Source: Cystobasidiopsis lactophilus (Eukaryota; Basidiomycota; Agaricostilbomycetes; Agaricostilbales; Chionosphaeraceae). Taken from it: 64,000 bases of DNA. The stretch covers positions 2,762,733 through 2,826,732 of the forward strand of contig BCIO01000001.1 in NCBI GenBank assembly GCA_001599975.1, in the 5' to 3' direction. The position numbers were made by a program, and so were the translations under genes. The notes beneath the pieces were generated by a model. The model had not been told where the DNA came from and searched no databases. It saw only the letters and a list, made by a program, of their open reading frames with translations. Positions within the stretch are counted from its first letter, which is position 1, and each line of letters begins with the position of its first letter. Below, one piece after another: positions 45,656-56,361 of the stretch.

Positions 45656-47440
45656 ATGACCTCCCAATCCCAATATAAGGGCCTGACGCTCGAGCAGATC
45701 TTTGCAGACCTAGCTAGGCAAGTGCAATAGACCTGACTGCCCGGCTACGAGCGCGCGCTGACGGCGGGCACCCAGCCGCTTTGTGATCAACATGCCGGCA
45801 GACGAGCTCGCCTCCATCGAGCGCATCTGCTTTCAGGTGGAGCAATGGCATGTCGCTCCTCGGTGGGAATGCCCTTCTGACCGTGACCTCTTTGCAGCCA
45901 CTGGTTCTACGACGACTTTGTGCGGCCCAAGCGACCTGACCTGCCTGCTTTGACGCTGCGGCGCTTCTCCCAGCTCTTCCTGAGCCAATGCTCGTCGCAT
46001 CTCTCCGCCTTCTCCTTCGATCCGGACACCGCCTTCGATGCATTTGTAGAATACAAGTCTAGCGTGCCGGTCCGGGGCGCCATCCTTCTCAACAAAAAGT
46101 GGAACAAGGTTGTGCTGGTCAAAGGGTGGAAGAGCAACGCCACCTGGGGCTTTCCAAGGGGCAAAATCAACCAGAACGAGGAGGACCGGGACTGCGCGGT
46201 GCGTGAGGTGCGTAACAGACTTGCCTGGCCATGCTGCACAAGCCATTTCGGCTCAATCGCTAGCTACCTTGGGTGCCAGGTTTGGGAAGAGATTGGATAT
46301 GATATTTCGCCACACTTTGACCCCGCGAGGGTGCGCCGGCAGGACGGGGATGATCCACCCGCGCCCTTTGGGCCGTCCGACATGCAGCTGGCCGACGCCT
46401 CCATTGAAGTCACGGCCCACAAACAACGGGTGCGCTTATTCATCATCACCGACGTCGAAGAGGACGCCATCTTCGTCACCCACACCCGCAAAGAAATCTC
46501 CAAGATTGCGTGGTTCCCGCTGAAGGACCTGCCTGGCTGGTCCAAGACACAGACGGCGACCTCGACTCTGGTCACCGATGCCAATGGCAACAAAGAGACC
46601 GTCGCTCTTTCCAAGGTTTACATGATTACCCCCTTCGTTCGGTGAGGTTATGACCCGATGCGCAGCCTTCGGCCGTTGCTGATAGTCTCCGTGCATTCAC
46701 CACACCCCAGGCTGTTGAAGCAATGGATCAGTCAGCAGCCCAAACCTGGCACCATCCAGCCAGCGGCAGCAGACACCAAGGTCGAAACGCAGAGGGAGGC
46801 CGCGCCCAAGTTTGCTTCGCTGTCCGACGCTTCGAAAGCCTTACAGGACTTTTTTCTTGGGGCCGGTGCCCCCGCGGCTGAAGCGGGTGAGGGCTCAGGG
46901 CACAGTCTGCAGGAGGTAGGACAAGAGAAAGCGCGGCCGGAAGAGTCCAGAGATCAGGTAGCGCAAGAGAAAGCGCGGCCGCAAGAGTCCAGAGATGACC
47001 TGCGCGCCAAGCTGCTGGAAGAGCTGGGAACCATTGCAGAAGGTGCCCACCCGCCCGCGCTGTCGACAGCGCAACCCACGCCTTCGTCTCACATATCCCC
47101 GCTGGATGCTCTGTTCGCGAAAGCGAGCACGCCCACTCAACCCTCGCCCATGCCGGCGCCTCCAGCTCTGCCAACATCCGCCGTGAACAGCCCAATGCCG
47201 CTCTTCTTTGCGCCGCCCCCTATGCCACCGCCGCCGCCACCGCCGACATTCCTCGTCCCGCCGCCACCGCACCTCTCGTACCCAACGCCTGTTCGCCCGA
47301 TACAATTCTCGTTCGCGTCGCCCCTACCGATGCCGCCGCTACCGCCGCCGCCTTTCCAGCCACAGCCTCGCGCAGGCCAGTCAGCGGCTCTCTTGGGCTT
47401 GCTGAATGCGCACCAGCCGGCAGGGCAGATCCATTTGTAA
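45656..47440 (+). CDS. DCP2: mRNA decapping enzyme DCP2 (Nudix hydrolase)
   Basis: MTSQSQYKGLTLEQIFADLA is spliced through a GC donor (AG/GCAAGT) to SRFVINMPADELASIERICF and then HWFYDDFVRP, the Dcp1-binding regulatory domain. The catalytic part has VPVRGAILLNKKWNKVVLVK, TWGFPRGKINQNE and CAVREVWEEIGYD, a complete Nudix box (G-x5-E-x7-REVxEExG). Box B and later strands follow (KQRVRLFIITDV, EISKIAWFPLKDLP, FYMITPFVRxLKQWI). The C-terminal part from about 46740 is low complexity, with a tandem 14-residue repeat and a long proline run. It includes short hydrophobic motifs such as ALLGLLN near the end, which in other fungi bind Edc3/Pat1. DCP2 removes the 7-methylguanosine cap to start 5'-3' decay in P-bodies. 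Confidence 0.96.
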
Positions 47441-47642
47441 TCTACAACGTTGCAAGAGTGACCGTGAAGCCCCGCTGCACCATCTGCAGGATGCGGCTTC
47501 CGTCCTCCTTACAAGCCCCCACCCTCGCCGTCTAGTGGCGCGCGCCGCTTGCTCTCCGCAGCCGTCTTGTTCTCTTCCTGTTCGGTGTAGTCCCTGCTCC
47601 CGCGATATCAGTCTCTGGCTGGCGGCAAAGAGACCGAAGTCC

Positions 47643-49132
47643 TTACATTTTAATGGCTTCGCTGAACGGAACTGCGTCAAAGCTGTGGTGGCAAGCTTGG
47701 CCGTAAGCACTGTATTCAGTCCGTGTAAAGCAGCCCCGCGGGCGTACAGATAAGAAATGGATTCGCCGTAATGGCTCCGGCGAATGGTTTCAGCAAGCAC
47801 GGGGCTGACATCGACGCAGTGGACCTTGGTAGATTGTTTGAGGTTGCGAGTCTGTGGGATTGTGTTGGTGACGACGAGGCGTTCCAAAGAGCTCTCGGAC
47901 AGGCGCGTGAAGGCCGGGCCAGACAGAATGCCGTGGGTCACCAAGGCAATGACCGATTCGGCGCCGGCCTCGACCAGCTTGGTCGCGGCCATCACAAGGG
48001 TGCCACAGGTATCGGCCTGCAAAATTCAGTACGAAGACCCGATGTGAAAGCTCGGCCCGGGGCCGCTGCTCACCATGTCATCGATCAAGATGGCCGTCTT
48101 GCCCTTGACATTGCCGACCAGTACCATTCGCGCCACTTCGTTGGCCTTCTTGCGCTCTTTGTGAAAAAGCGCAAAGTCGAGATCGAGTCTGGCGGCCAAA
48201 GACGAAGCTCTGCAGGCCATCCGTTGTAGGGATTCTGTGTCTGGCGAGCGTTCTAATTTGTAAAGGCACACACCGCTTTGCACCGCCCGCATCTGGCGAA
48301 ACGATGACCGAATTCTTGACGTCTATCGACTCTCGTAGATACTGCGTCATCGTTGGCTCGGCATACAAGCTGGACCACGCCATAGTCAGCGAGGACCTTT
48401 CGAGCGGCAGAGTGTCTGTTTACTTGTCTACTGGCACATCGAAGAAACCTTGGATCTGTGAAGCATGCAGGTCCATGGTCTGCGTACGAAACAAGCGTAT
48501 CAAGGTCAGCTGCTGCAGATACACAAACAATAATGCAAACGGCTGCGAAACCCACAATAACATGCTGCACGCCAGAGCAAACGAGCATGTTTGCCACTAG
48601 TTTGGCTGTAATTGGTGCCCTCGACTTGTCCTTCTTGTCCTGTCGAGCATAAGGAAAGTGCGGCAACTGTGGCCCCGACTTTACTCAGCCAGAATGCCCT
48701 GCGCCGCGATCCTCGCTACGCACCACTGCAGTGATTCTCCCAGCGCTTGCAATCTTGCACGCATGCGCAATGATCAAGGTCTCCATCAGCGCCGCATTGG
48801 TGGGCACTGAGGTAGAGGACGCGGTGCTGCGATTCCCGAACGGCTTTGTTAGAACTGTGCCTGTGGCGGCTATAAGGAAAGAGAACCCTCACTTGATAAT
48901 ATAGACATCTGCCTCGCGCACACTTTCCTGGAGGTCGAGCGAAATCTCTCCCGACGGCGTTCTGAGGCAGTCGACTTTCGCCAAGGGCACCCCAAGTCTG
49001 GCCCCGAGGGGTTTTAAAGAGGTCTCAGATGGCTTGATGCGAGCTCTGGCCTTACCTGCGTGATACAAGGTGTGCCAACTCTGAGTGCGACGAGCCCGCG
49101 AACAGCTTCAGGCCGGAGAAAGAATTCGACAT
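47643..49132 (-). CDS. Ribose-phosphate pyrophosphokinase (PRPP synthetase)
   Basis: The ATG at 49132 gives [20 protein letters not shown] and HLVSR, spliced to [20 protein letters not shown] and [10 protein letters not shown] family-atypical insertion (about [15 protein letters not shown]) precedes [40 protein letters not shown] is the PRPP synthetase signature. [32 protein letters not shown] and [11 protein letters not shown] follow, then the PRPP-binding loop ILIDDMADTCGTL and [13 protein letters not shown]. The end reads [10 protein letters not shown]. The enzyme makes PRPP from ribose 5-phosphate and ATP for purine, pyrimidine, His, Trp and NAD synthesis. Fungi have several PRS paralogues that form heteromers. 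The last exon is inferred (stop at 47645-47643). Confidence 0.93.
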
Positions 49133-49527
49133 TTTCGAGCCTGAAAGGGCCGGGCAGCGCGGGCTTGGCCGGCGCTTGGACTCTGAGATGCAGTTGTGTT
49201 GGCGCTTCGTCAGGTGTGCGCACTACGTTTCTGAGCTCGACGTCGCTGTGGACCCTTCGATTTATGGAGCACCCTCTTTGTGCACTGGAGTCTGGAGCTA
49301 TAAAGTTGTGGTTTCTGGCGGTGCGGCTCCTCGAGCGCGAGAGCCTCTTGAAGGTCAAGTGTGGATCGAGGCCACCTTTCGGAAGTGTGGCATCGCTGCA
49401 GCATCATTGATTCTGATTGCCTGCAGCGCGGCGATTTTTACAAGTTTCAATCCACAGCGACGACCATTTCCCTGTCCCTTGCCTTGCTTGTTTGCTCTCA
49501 GGCCTGCGGATTGGATCGTTTCGCGCC
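49133..49527. other. Divergent promoter region PRPP synthetase / NUP159
   Basis: 395 bp between opposite start codons. Open frames on both strands have no motif. It presumably contains both promoters. Confidence 0.45.
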
Positions 49528-52500
49528 ATGGATGGCCAGCAAACGACCATCCCAATCACAGAGGCCCAGGTTGGTGTCGCTTTCGCCCGTCTTTGAAAGT
49601 GGCCAAGCTTGTGACTGAATTGCTTCGTCGGTCGCAGTTCTTGGGCTTCCATCAACTTCAACAAGGCGTGCAACTGCGCATATCGGGCCCATTCGATGTC
49701 AGCGCACTCCCGGCAGACGTGAAGCTATTGGCTCTTTCGAACAAGTTTGGCTATTTGGCAGCTGCCACGGCCCAAGAAGGCGGCCAATACAGTGAGATGC
49801 AAGAGTTTTGTTGCAAGACGACTGTACTGAGCTAGGCCCTGGACCCTCAAGGCTTGATTCTGGCCGAAATGCGCACCATTCGCGCTGCTGTGGCTGAAGC
49901 GGAGCGCGGCCAAGTGGCCGATTTCGAAGCGCCAATTTCAGTGCGCCTTGAAGAAAAGCCACTTTTCGTAGCGTTTGCCCAGGGCGACGCAGCCATCTGC
50001 GTCCTCCTGGAGTCCGGCGAGCTTCTGCTATTCAGCTTGGCAGAGTGTTTGCGCGGCACGGTCGTAAGCAGCCACCGTTCTACCATTGAGGTCGCCGCAT
50101 TGACCAATCAAACAAAGGAGCCCGCCTTTCGTCTGCCTGGGCTCGGTTTGACTTGCCCAGCGGCCAATCCTGGCGACCGGCCTGAGCTCATTGCATTCAT
50201 CACCGCAGCCAGCCAAGTGGCCGTATTCAACGCCGAAGCAAGGGCTATTGTGGCAACATTCGGCTCGGATGTTACTGCCATCAGCTGGTCAGTCCGGGGC
50301 AAACAGGTCGCTTGTGGCACCCGAAGCGGAGCAATCTCTCAGTTCACGCCTGAAGGCGAGCAGAAGGCAACGATACCCCTTCCCTCGAGCCTCCTAGCAC
50401 CGCACCAAGTCATTGACGTGCGGTGGCTCGAGAACGACCTCTTCTTCGTTGTGTACACTCCGGCCCACCGGCAGCCCGATGACGACCTGCCACCAGAGAC
50501 GCCGACGGTGGTGCTCACCCGCTCCAAAATCGCTTCGTCCGCCGCCTTGTTGGAAGACGACCAGACCGCTCCAATGGGGCTGTTCGAAATGCGAACGCCC
50601 AGGCGATTCTCCGTTTCTGTCAAAAACTGGCCGCCCATGAAGCACCTCGTATTGACCTGTAGCAACGCGGGCTCCCAAATCGCTGCGATCACCATGTCCG
50701 ACGAGGGGCGCTGGGCCGCCCTTGACCTGGACGAAGCCGCGCGCCCATCCTTGCCAGTCTCTCCCGACGATGGCTCCGATACATGCCCTCTTGGATTCGA
50801 TCTCGACCTGACAATGGTGGAGCCAAGTGGCGAACGTCGGCCGGCACCGATACTAACGGCCTACACCAATGCGGGTATGCTTTGCTTGTGGACCGCCGAA
50901 GGCAACTCTCCCTTTCCGACACTTCACCCGGCCGAACCCATCTCAGCTTCTCCTTCGATGCAACCTTCCAGCAGCATGTCTGGACTCGGGACTGCTGCGC
51001 CACCGCCGTCAACGGCATCTCCATTTGCCGCCTCTCCAGCACCTTCGAAACCCGTGTTCGGTGCAAGTGGTGGCGGTTTTGGCCAGAGGAGCAGCTTTGG
51101 ACAACCCGGCGGCTTCGGTCAGCCCAGCGCATTCGGTCAAGCGGGGGGCTTGGGGCAGACCGGCTTTGGCTCTTCCTTTGGAACGCCAAAGACAGCCACG
51201 CCAGCCTCAACGCCGGCGACTGGCCCATCTTCCTCCTTTTCTTCTTTCTCTCGTGGATCCGGTGCGTTTGGATCAGCGGGATCCTCCGCTAGCGCCGCTG
51301 CCCCGTCCGCTTTTGGCACGTTCGCCCCCAGCAAAAACTCGTCTGCCTTCGGTTCGTTCAGCACCGGTTCGCCTGCGGTGTTTGCTTCGAGCGCCCCCTC
51401 GACCAAGCCCGCATTTTCCAGCTCATTGGCAGGCTCGATGGCTGCCGCGCCCCGCCAAGTTGATAGCGATGAAGAAGACGAGCCGGCCGTCAAGGCACCG
51501 CAGCCCGGCTTGCTCAACGACGACGATGACGACGAATCCTCTGAAAATCGCCCTATGCAGAGTGAAACTAATACGGGACTCCTGTCGAGCCTCAGTTTTG
51601 GCGGTCCTCCCTCGCCGACTGTGGGTGATGTTACCCCGTTTAACGCTGCCAATAACGCCACGCAAAAGCCTTCGCCTTTCTCGCTACCACCATCACAGAA
51701 TCCCCAGCTTGACCAATCGAGAGCGGCTCCGCAGCGACAAACGGCGCTCGCCTTCTCGCCGTTGGCACCAGGGCCACTCAAGCCGCCCACGCCATCGCCT
51801 TTGTCACAACCGACCTTTGGCGCCTCACCGCCGGCATCCATTCAGACTTCTGCATTTGGTCCAACCTCCTCGGGCTTCTCCGCTTTTGGGACTAAGAGGG
51901 AGGACAAAGGTGCAGGCCCACAGGCTGCCGGGATTAGTGCTTTTGGCAACACGTCTGGTGCGTTCGGTGGCGCACCTGCGACAGGATCGCCGTTCTCGTT
52001 AGGTGCCACGACGCCGGGTGCGCTTGCCGGACCAGCGCCCTCCCCCTTTGGCGCGTTCGCACCTTTCAGTACAAAGCCCGCCGACAGATCTCCTGCGGAC
52101 GCGCTACAGCCGGCCGTCACGCCCATTCCAAAGGAGGCAGGAAGCGCCAGCCAAACTTTTCCATCTGCTTCCTCTGCAGACGGGCCCACTCCAGGCGCCT
52201 CCACATCCCAGCCCCCTGGCGCTTCGCAGGCGCCTTTACCTTTCGCACCGCCTTTATCAAAGCCTGTCGCTGCGGTTGAGGAGCCTATCCAGACTGAAGG
52301 GACCCCGGCAGCACTCGCGCGGCCGACTGTGGCCCCAGGCGCCTTCCCCATCACCTCAGCCAGGCGCCTTTCGAGGGAGCCGAACGCCCCATCCAGGCCG
52401 AATCACCAGTCAGATCCGCCAATGGAGCACTCAAAGCACCTAGAACAAGTCGCCGAGCCGCCCTCTAGCGAATCAGAAGCCGACAAAGCGATCAAAGCGC

Positions 52501-53559
52501 AGGCGGCCAAGTTGCTTGACAGCGTCAAAGTGGAACTTGCAACGGTATGTGCTTTTCAGAGGCCGGAATGTCCCCTTCTAATGCCCAGCGCAGCTGCGGT
52601 CAGAGCTTTATACCTCTCTTGATCGGGTGTCTGGCTGGCGAACGTCTCGACATCTCCCCGACTGGTTGGGCGTTCCCGAAGAGACGTGGGCGATTGACGA
52701 TGCCGACCGCCTCAAGTCCATCTGCTCCTCTTTGCAGCAGAAAGTTGACGGGATGGCCTCGCATACAGTGCGCGTGTCGGCCCAATTAGATGACCTCCAA
52801 CAAAAAGTCTACAAAGGTTTGTGCGCGAGGGAGACTACCATTTCAACAGTTTGAGGCTCATTTGATTTTCTCTCAGCGTCAGCCAAGGGCTCTGAGATTG
52901 GGGAGGTCTTGGAAGCAGAGTCCGATGTCCAGCTTCAGCACGCCCTGACCACCCGACAACTGGGGCCCGAGCAGACGGACAACCAGAAACGATTGCACCA
53001 GGCTTCTCAAGTGAGCACGCGGGCCTTCCCTGGCGCGACCGAACTGACGCGTGGGCACTCAGTCTGTCAACGACGATTTGGAGCGGTTGGAAGCACAGAT
53101 CGACCGGATCCGCTCAGCATACGTCGACGCCAGAAAAGGCCAGCTGTTCATGAAGTGGGTGTCCAAGCGTTATGCGCAGGGCGCGTCTACCTCAAGCCTG
53201 ATCTTGCATACTGCGCATTCTGCAGAACACCGTCGCTGGAGAGCATCAACCGCGCAATTCGAAATATCGCCCAAGCGGTTGACGGCCACTCAAGAGAAGT
53301 CGACAGTCTCAGGCTGCGCTACGACATGAATCAACTGGCGGTCCAGCGACCCGTCTCCCTTGCCTCTGCCGTGAAGGCCCAACCCAGGCGCTCGGTCGGC
53401 GCAGGAGGACAACCTCTCAGCCCTGCGGCCTCCAACCGGGCCAACGCCATTTGGCAAGGGAAGGATCGGCACACGCAGATGCGCCAGTCCTTTCACTCGT
53501 CCAGTCGGCAAGCGATCCTCGTACAAATCAGACCCTCTGATCCCAATACACCTCCATGA
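49528..53559 (+). CDS. NUP159: FG nucleoporin NUP159 / NUP214
   Basis: MDGQQTTIPITEAQ is spliced to FLGFHQLQQGVQLRISGPFD and LPADVKLLALSNKFGYLAAA. After a short intron, the seven-bladed beta-propeller continues to about 50870 (for example LFFVVYTPAHRQP and NWPPMKHLVLTCSNAGSQIA). FG repeats follow from about 51050 (GFGQ, SFGQ, AFGS, FGTF, GAFGG) with Ser/Pro/Ala linkers to about 52440. A coiled-coil C-terminus (LKSICSSLQQKVDGMASHTV, LERLEAQIDRIRSAYVDARK, LESINRAIRNIAQAVDGHSR) follows in several small exons. NUP159 sits on the cytoplasmic face of the pore. Its propeller binds the helicase DBP5 for mRNA export and its coiled coil binds NUP82/NSP1. The last stop is placed at 53559, but another splice could add about 20 residues. 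Confidence 0.9.
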
Positions 53560-53715
53560 TGCCAAGTTGGTGGACAGCACCAACCATTGCAACTCAATCA
53601 GCGTCGGCATGGACGTCGTCGGCTGCTGAACGGGGCACGTAGCTTTCCGGCACCTGGGACCAATCCACGAGGCGCTCCAAGTGCACCATCTAAATTTGTG
53701 TTCAAGCATGAGTCT

Positions 53716-54451
53716 TCAATACGGCGCGAATCGGCGGTTTTGATTGAGACGAACTCTGTTGCCTGTTGCCCCGTCATCGCCACCGCCCTCTTGATCGTCC
53801 TCGTCGGAGGGGTCGTCTGCTTGACTCGGAAAGAGCGAGGAGCAGTAGGAAATTTGAGCGAAAGCCCCGTCAACTGCTGCAAGTCAGGACAGCGGCGTCA
53901 TAACATGGAGCAATACGCACTGTCTGCTGTCCTGCGAGGAGTGATCACCAGCTCGACCGTGTTGCTCTCCGTTTCGTCGTCCGTCGCCTCTTCAAAATTG
54001 GGCTCATCCAGCTGGCAGAAGATGCACGGCCCGGTGTAAGCATCTGCGGATCCATTGACCAATCCAGCAGGCGCCGCCGGTGTCGAGGGATTTCGGGAGA
54101 TGGCATGCAGCGAGATCGAAGGGTAAGGTATTGAGACGCCTTTGCCCAATGACGGACTGAAAAGCAGCAAAGCTCTGCGTCCTCACGCCAAGGGTTTTTG
54201 AGCTGCAGCCCTTCGAAAGAATGACCTAGCGAGCGGTCAACTCACGCCTCTGAGATGAGGAGATTGACCAGAACGCCGTCTTTGGCCTCTTCGAAGCCAG
54301 CCGGGGCGGGGTTCATCGAGCACAACACATTTTCTTCTTTCCACCGCAACACCGGCGGGATGGCAAAGCTGGACGGCGTGCGCTCTTGGAAGACGTCGAG
54401 TTGAGCTGGTGTGGTCAGCTCAGGGAGCTGGCCGATCGGCGTGAAGATCAT
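53716..54451 (-). CDS. pICln (methylosome / nucleotide-sensitive chloride conductance regulator homologue)
   Basis: The ATG at 54451 starts MIFTPIGQLPELTTPAQLDV, then RWKEENVLCSMNPA. After introns comes the PH-like core SLGKGVSIPYPSISLHAISR with NPS, the pICln signature (YPSISLHAISRD). CIFCQLDEP and ETESNTVELVITPR follow. The acidic tail VDGAFAQISYCSSLFPSQAD then DDPSDEDDQEGGGDD ends LNQNRRFAPY (stop 53718-53716). pICln is an assembly chaperone that holds Sm proteins in a ring for PRMT5/SMN-directed snRNP assembly, and the acidic C-terminus is typical. It converges on NUP159 with a gap of about 156 bp. Size about 200 residues, normal for fungi. Confidence 0.87.
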
Positions 54452-54936
54452 CCCTGGAACTGGCGTGAGGTCTCTGGGGTGGCACAGTTCAGCCAAGGAG
54501 GATGGCGGAGGTGAGAGGGCGTGGTGAACTCGATCGACGTGGCCGCCAGAGAACAAGGAATTCATGCGCGCTCTTCTTCCGCAGCCCACCAAAGTCCCCA
54601 TACCCGCTGTCGCCTCTGTCCCCTGTGAGCTGCTCACCACTGACCCTGTGTGTTGTTGTGGCCCGGTCGACAAGAATCGGCTTCTAGAGGGTGCAAGTTG
54701 TCGCTGTGACGCCGGTGTGCCATCCAGAACGTCGTCTCCATTTGGGTACGGTAGTCTCGCAACCGGATTCAGCTTGTTGCCGCCGAAAGGTGGCCACCTG
54801 TCCAAGAGAGCTTGGCGCGAGTTCTCGGCCGCCCAGGTGCGCGCGAACCCTGAGGCCGACTGTTGGCTCTTGCATCGGTCGTACGGTGCCCTGTTGCGAT
54901 TGATCAACCGAACGGTCCAATCAGACGTCGGAAAAG
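54452..54936. other. Divergent promoter region pICln / TLC gene
   Basis: 485 bp between opposite start codons. A frame of about 150 codons is open here on both strands, but neither is conserved and the two are antisense to each other. Regarded as promoter sequence. Confidence 0.4.
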
Positions 54937-56057
54937 ATGGTTGGCGGCACTTTGGAGCGGCTGACTTCGAGCGTGGCAGAACCCTTGGTCAGCGGAGACC
55001 TCTCCCAGCCTTTGAACAAGTGCTCACAAATTATGAGCAGGGCTTGTCAAGGCTGCCAGAACATGCTCACACGATCACACTGAGCTTTCTCACCTGTTTC
55101 GCACTCGAGCTCATCGTCAGCCCGACGTTGTTCGGCCGCGTGCCTCAATATGCCGCTCTAAAGCCCAAGACCAGGTGGGTAGCAGACGCGACTGGGCTCT
55201 TCCGTTCCACGCTGATGCCCAATTGATTGCCCAGACGCGATTGGGACATTCGCATCGTCGCTTTCTTGCATGCCGTGTTTGCGACGATCGCGGCCGCCAG
55301 TCTTCAGCTGAATCCCGTGCTGTTCGCTCAGCTCAAAGCCGATAAAATCTTTGCATACGTTCCCGAAGCTGCAAGCCTGTACGCGGTGTCTGCCGGCTAC
55401 TTCTTATGGGACACCGCTGTGTCCACGGCGTCAATTTCTTCGCCCGGCGGGCCCGGTTTCTTTGTATGCGCGTCTCTCATGCGGTCAACTTTGTCCAGCC
55501 CCTAACAAATCGGGCAGATCCACGCCATCCTTTGCTTGGCGGTCTTCCTCTCCAGCTTCCGGCCTTTCCTCCAGTACTTTGGCGCCGTTTTCCTCTTGTT
55601 CGAAACTTCCTCCATCTTCCTCAATATCCACTGGATCTTGGACAAGGTCAACATGACCGGTAGCCGCCTTCAGCTTGTCAACGGCATCTTGCTTCTGGCA
55701 AGCTTTGCTGCCTCGAGGCTGGTGTACGGCTCCGGCGCGTCGTGGGAGTTTGTGAGGGAAATCAACAGGCCAGAAGTGAAGGCCAAACTGCCGTGGTTCT
55801 TGCCTTGGGCCATCGAGGCCAGCCTGTTCATTTTGATGTGTGCGTTTTGAACTCCGTTCAGTCGAATCCTGGCCCATACCACTTTTCCCGCAGGCCTCAA
55901 TGTCTATTGGTTCAACGCCATGGTCAAAGGTAAGGCTTCTTTACCTGCGCAAGCACGAAAAGCCATCAGTCGCGCCTGATGCCTTTTTTGGGTAGCCATC
56001 CGCAAACGCTTTGATGGCTCGAAACGACCGCCGGCGGCACCTAGAAAAGAGACCTAG
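54937..56057 (+). CDS. TLC-domain multispanning membrane protein
   Basis: MVGGTLERLTSSVAEPLVSG then DLSQPLN is joined through a 32-nt intron (55020-55051, GTGCTC...TCAAG) to KLPEHAHTITLSFLTCFALE. Then come IVAFLHAVFATIAAASLQLN, ASLYAVSAGYFLWDT, a spliced LCMRVSHAVNFVQ and FGAVFLLFETSSIFLNIHWI. LQLVNGILLLASFAASRLVY, AIEASLFILM and LNVYWFNAMVKAIRKRF follow, ending in KRPPAAPRKET (stop 56055-56057). The order of helices, the H(A)x2F and E-x-S-S-x-F-x-N motifs and the WFxxMVK end fit the TRAM-LAG1-CLN8 domain family. Members include ceramide synthases and lipid regulators such as TLCD4/TMEM56. This protein lacks the double His of ceramide synthase (LAG1 motif), so it is more like the TLCD4 group. 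Function unknown, probably ER lipid handling. Confidence 0.85.
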
Positions 56058-56361
56058 AGGACACTTTGACCTTGGCACCGGCGCCACCGCATCGCAGTAG
56101 ATTGTTGGGCACGGGAGTGATGCGAGTAGACGGCTATTCGGTGGCGAGTGGCGGACGAGGCCAAGTCTTTCTTGGCTTCGGTGGATCATTTGCGTGTGCC
56201 TGCAGCGACACCGAACTGTCGCACTGTCCTGCATCAACCACCAGAAGCCCACGCCATGCTCCTTGCGGCAGAACCTCAAATATAGGATGAACCGCCGAAG
56301 CTTTGTCAGTCGATGCTCGACTTTTGCTCCGTGGTCGACAAGTGCTGCTTTTCAGTTATAA
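56058..56361. other. Intergenic TLC gene / oxidoreductase
   Basis: 304 bp of 3' UTR and promoter. A TATAAA sequence (ttataaatggg) directly abuts the oxidoreductase ATG at 56362; this is too close to be a classical TATA box for that ATG. Confidence 0.45.

Noticed and set aside
51137-51841. Minus-strand Gly/Glu-rich open frame
   Set aside because: Shadow of NUP159 low-complexity DNA.
50869-52002. Plus-strand open frame of 377 codons overlapping NUP159 in another frame
   Set aside because: Arg/Pro/Leu-rich out-of-frame product of the FG-repeat DNA; the in-frame product has propeller and FG motifs.
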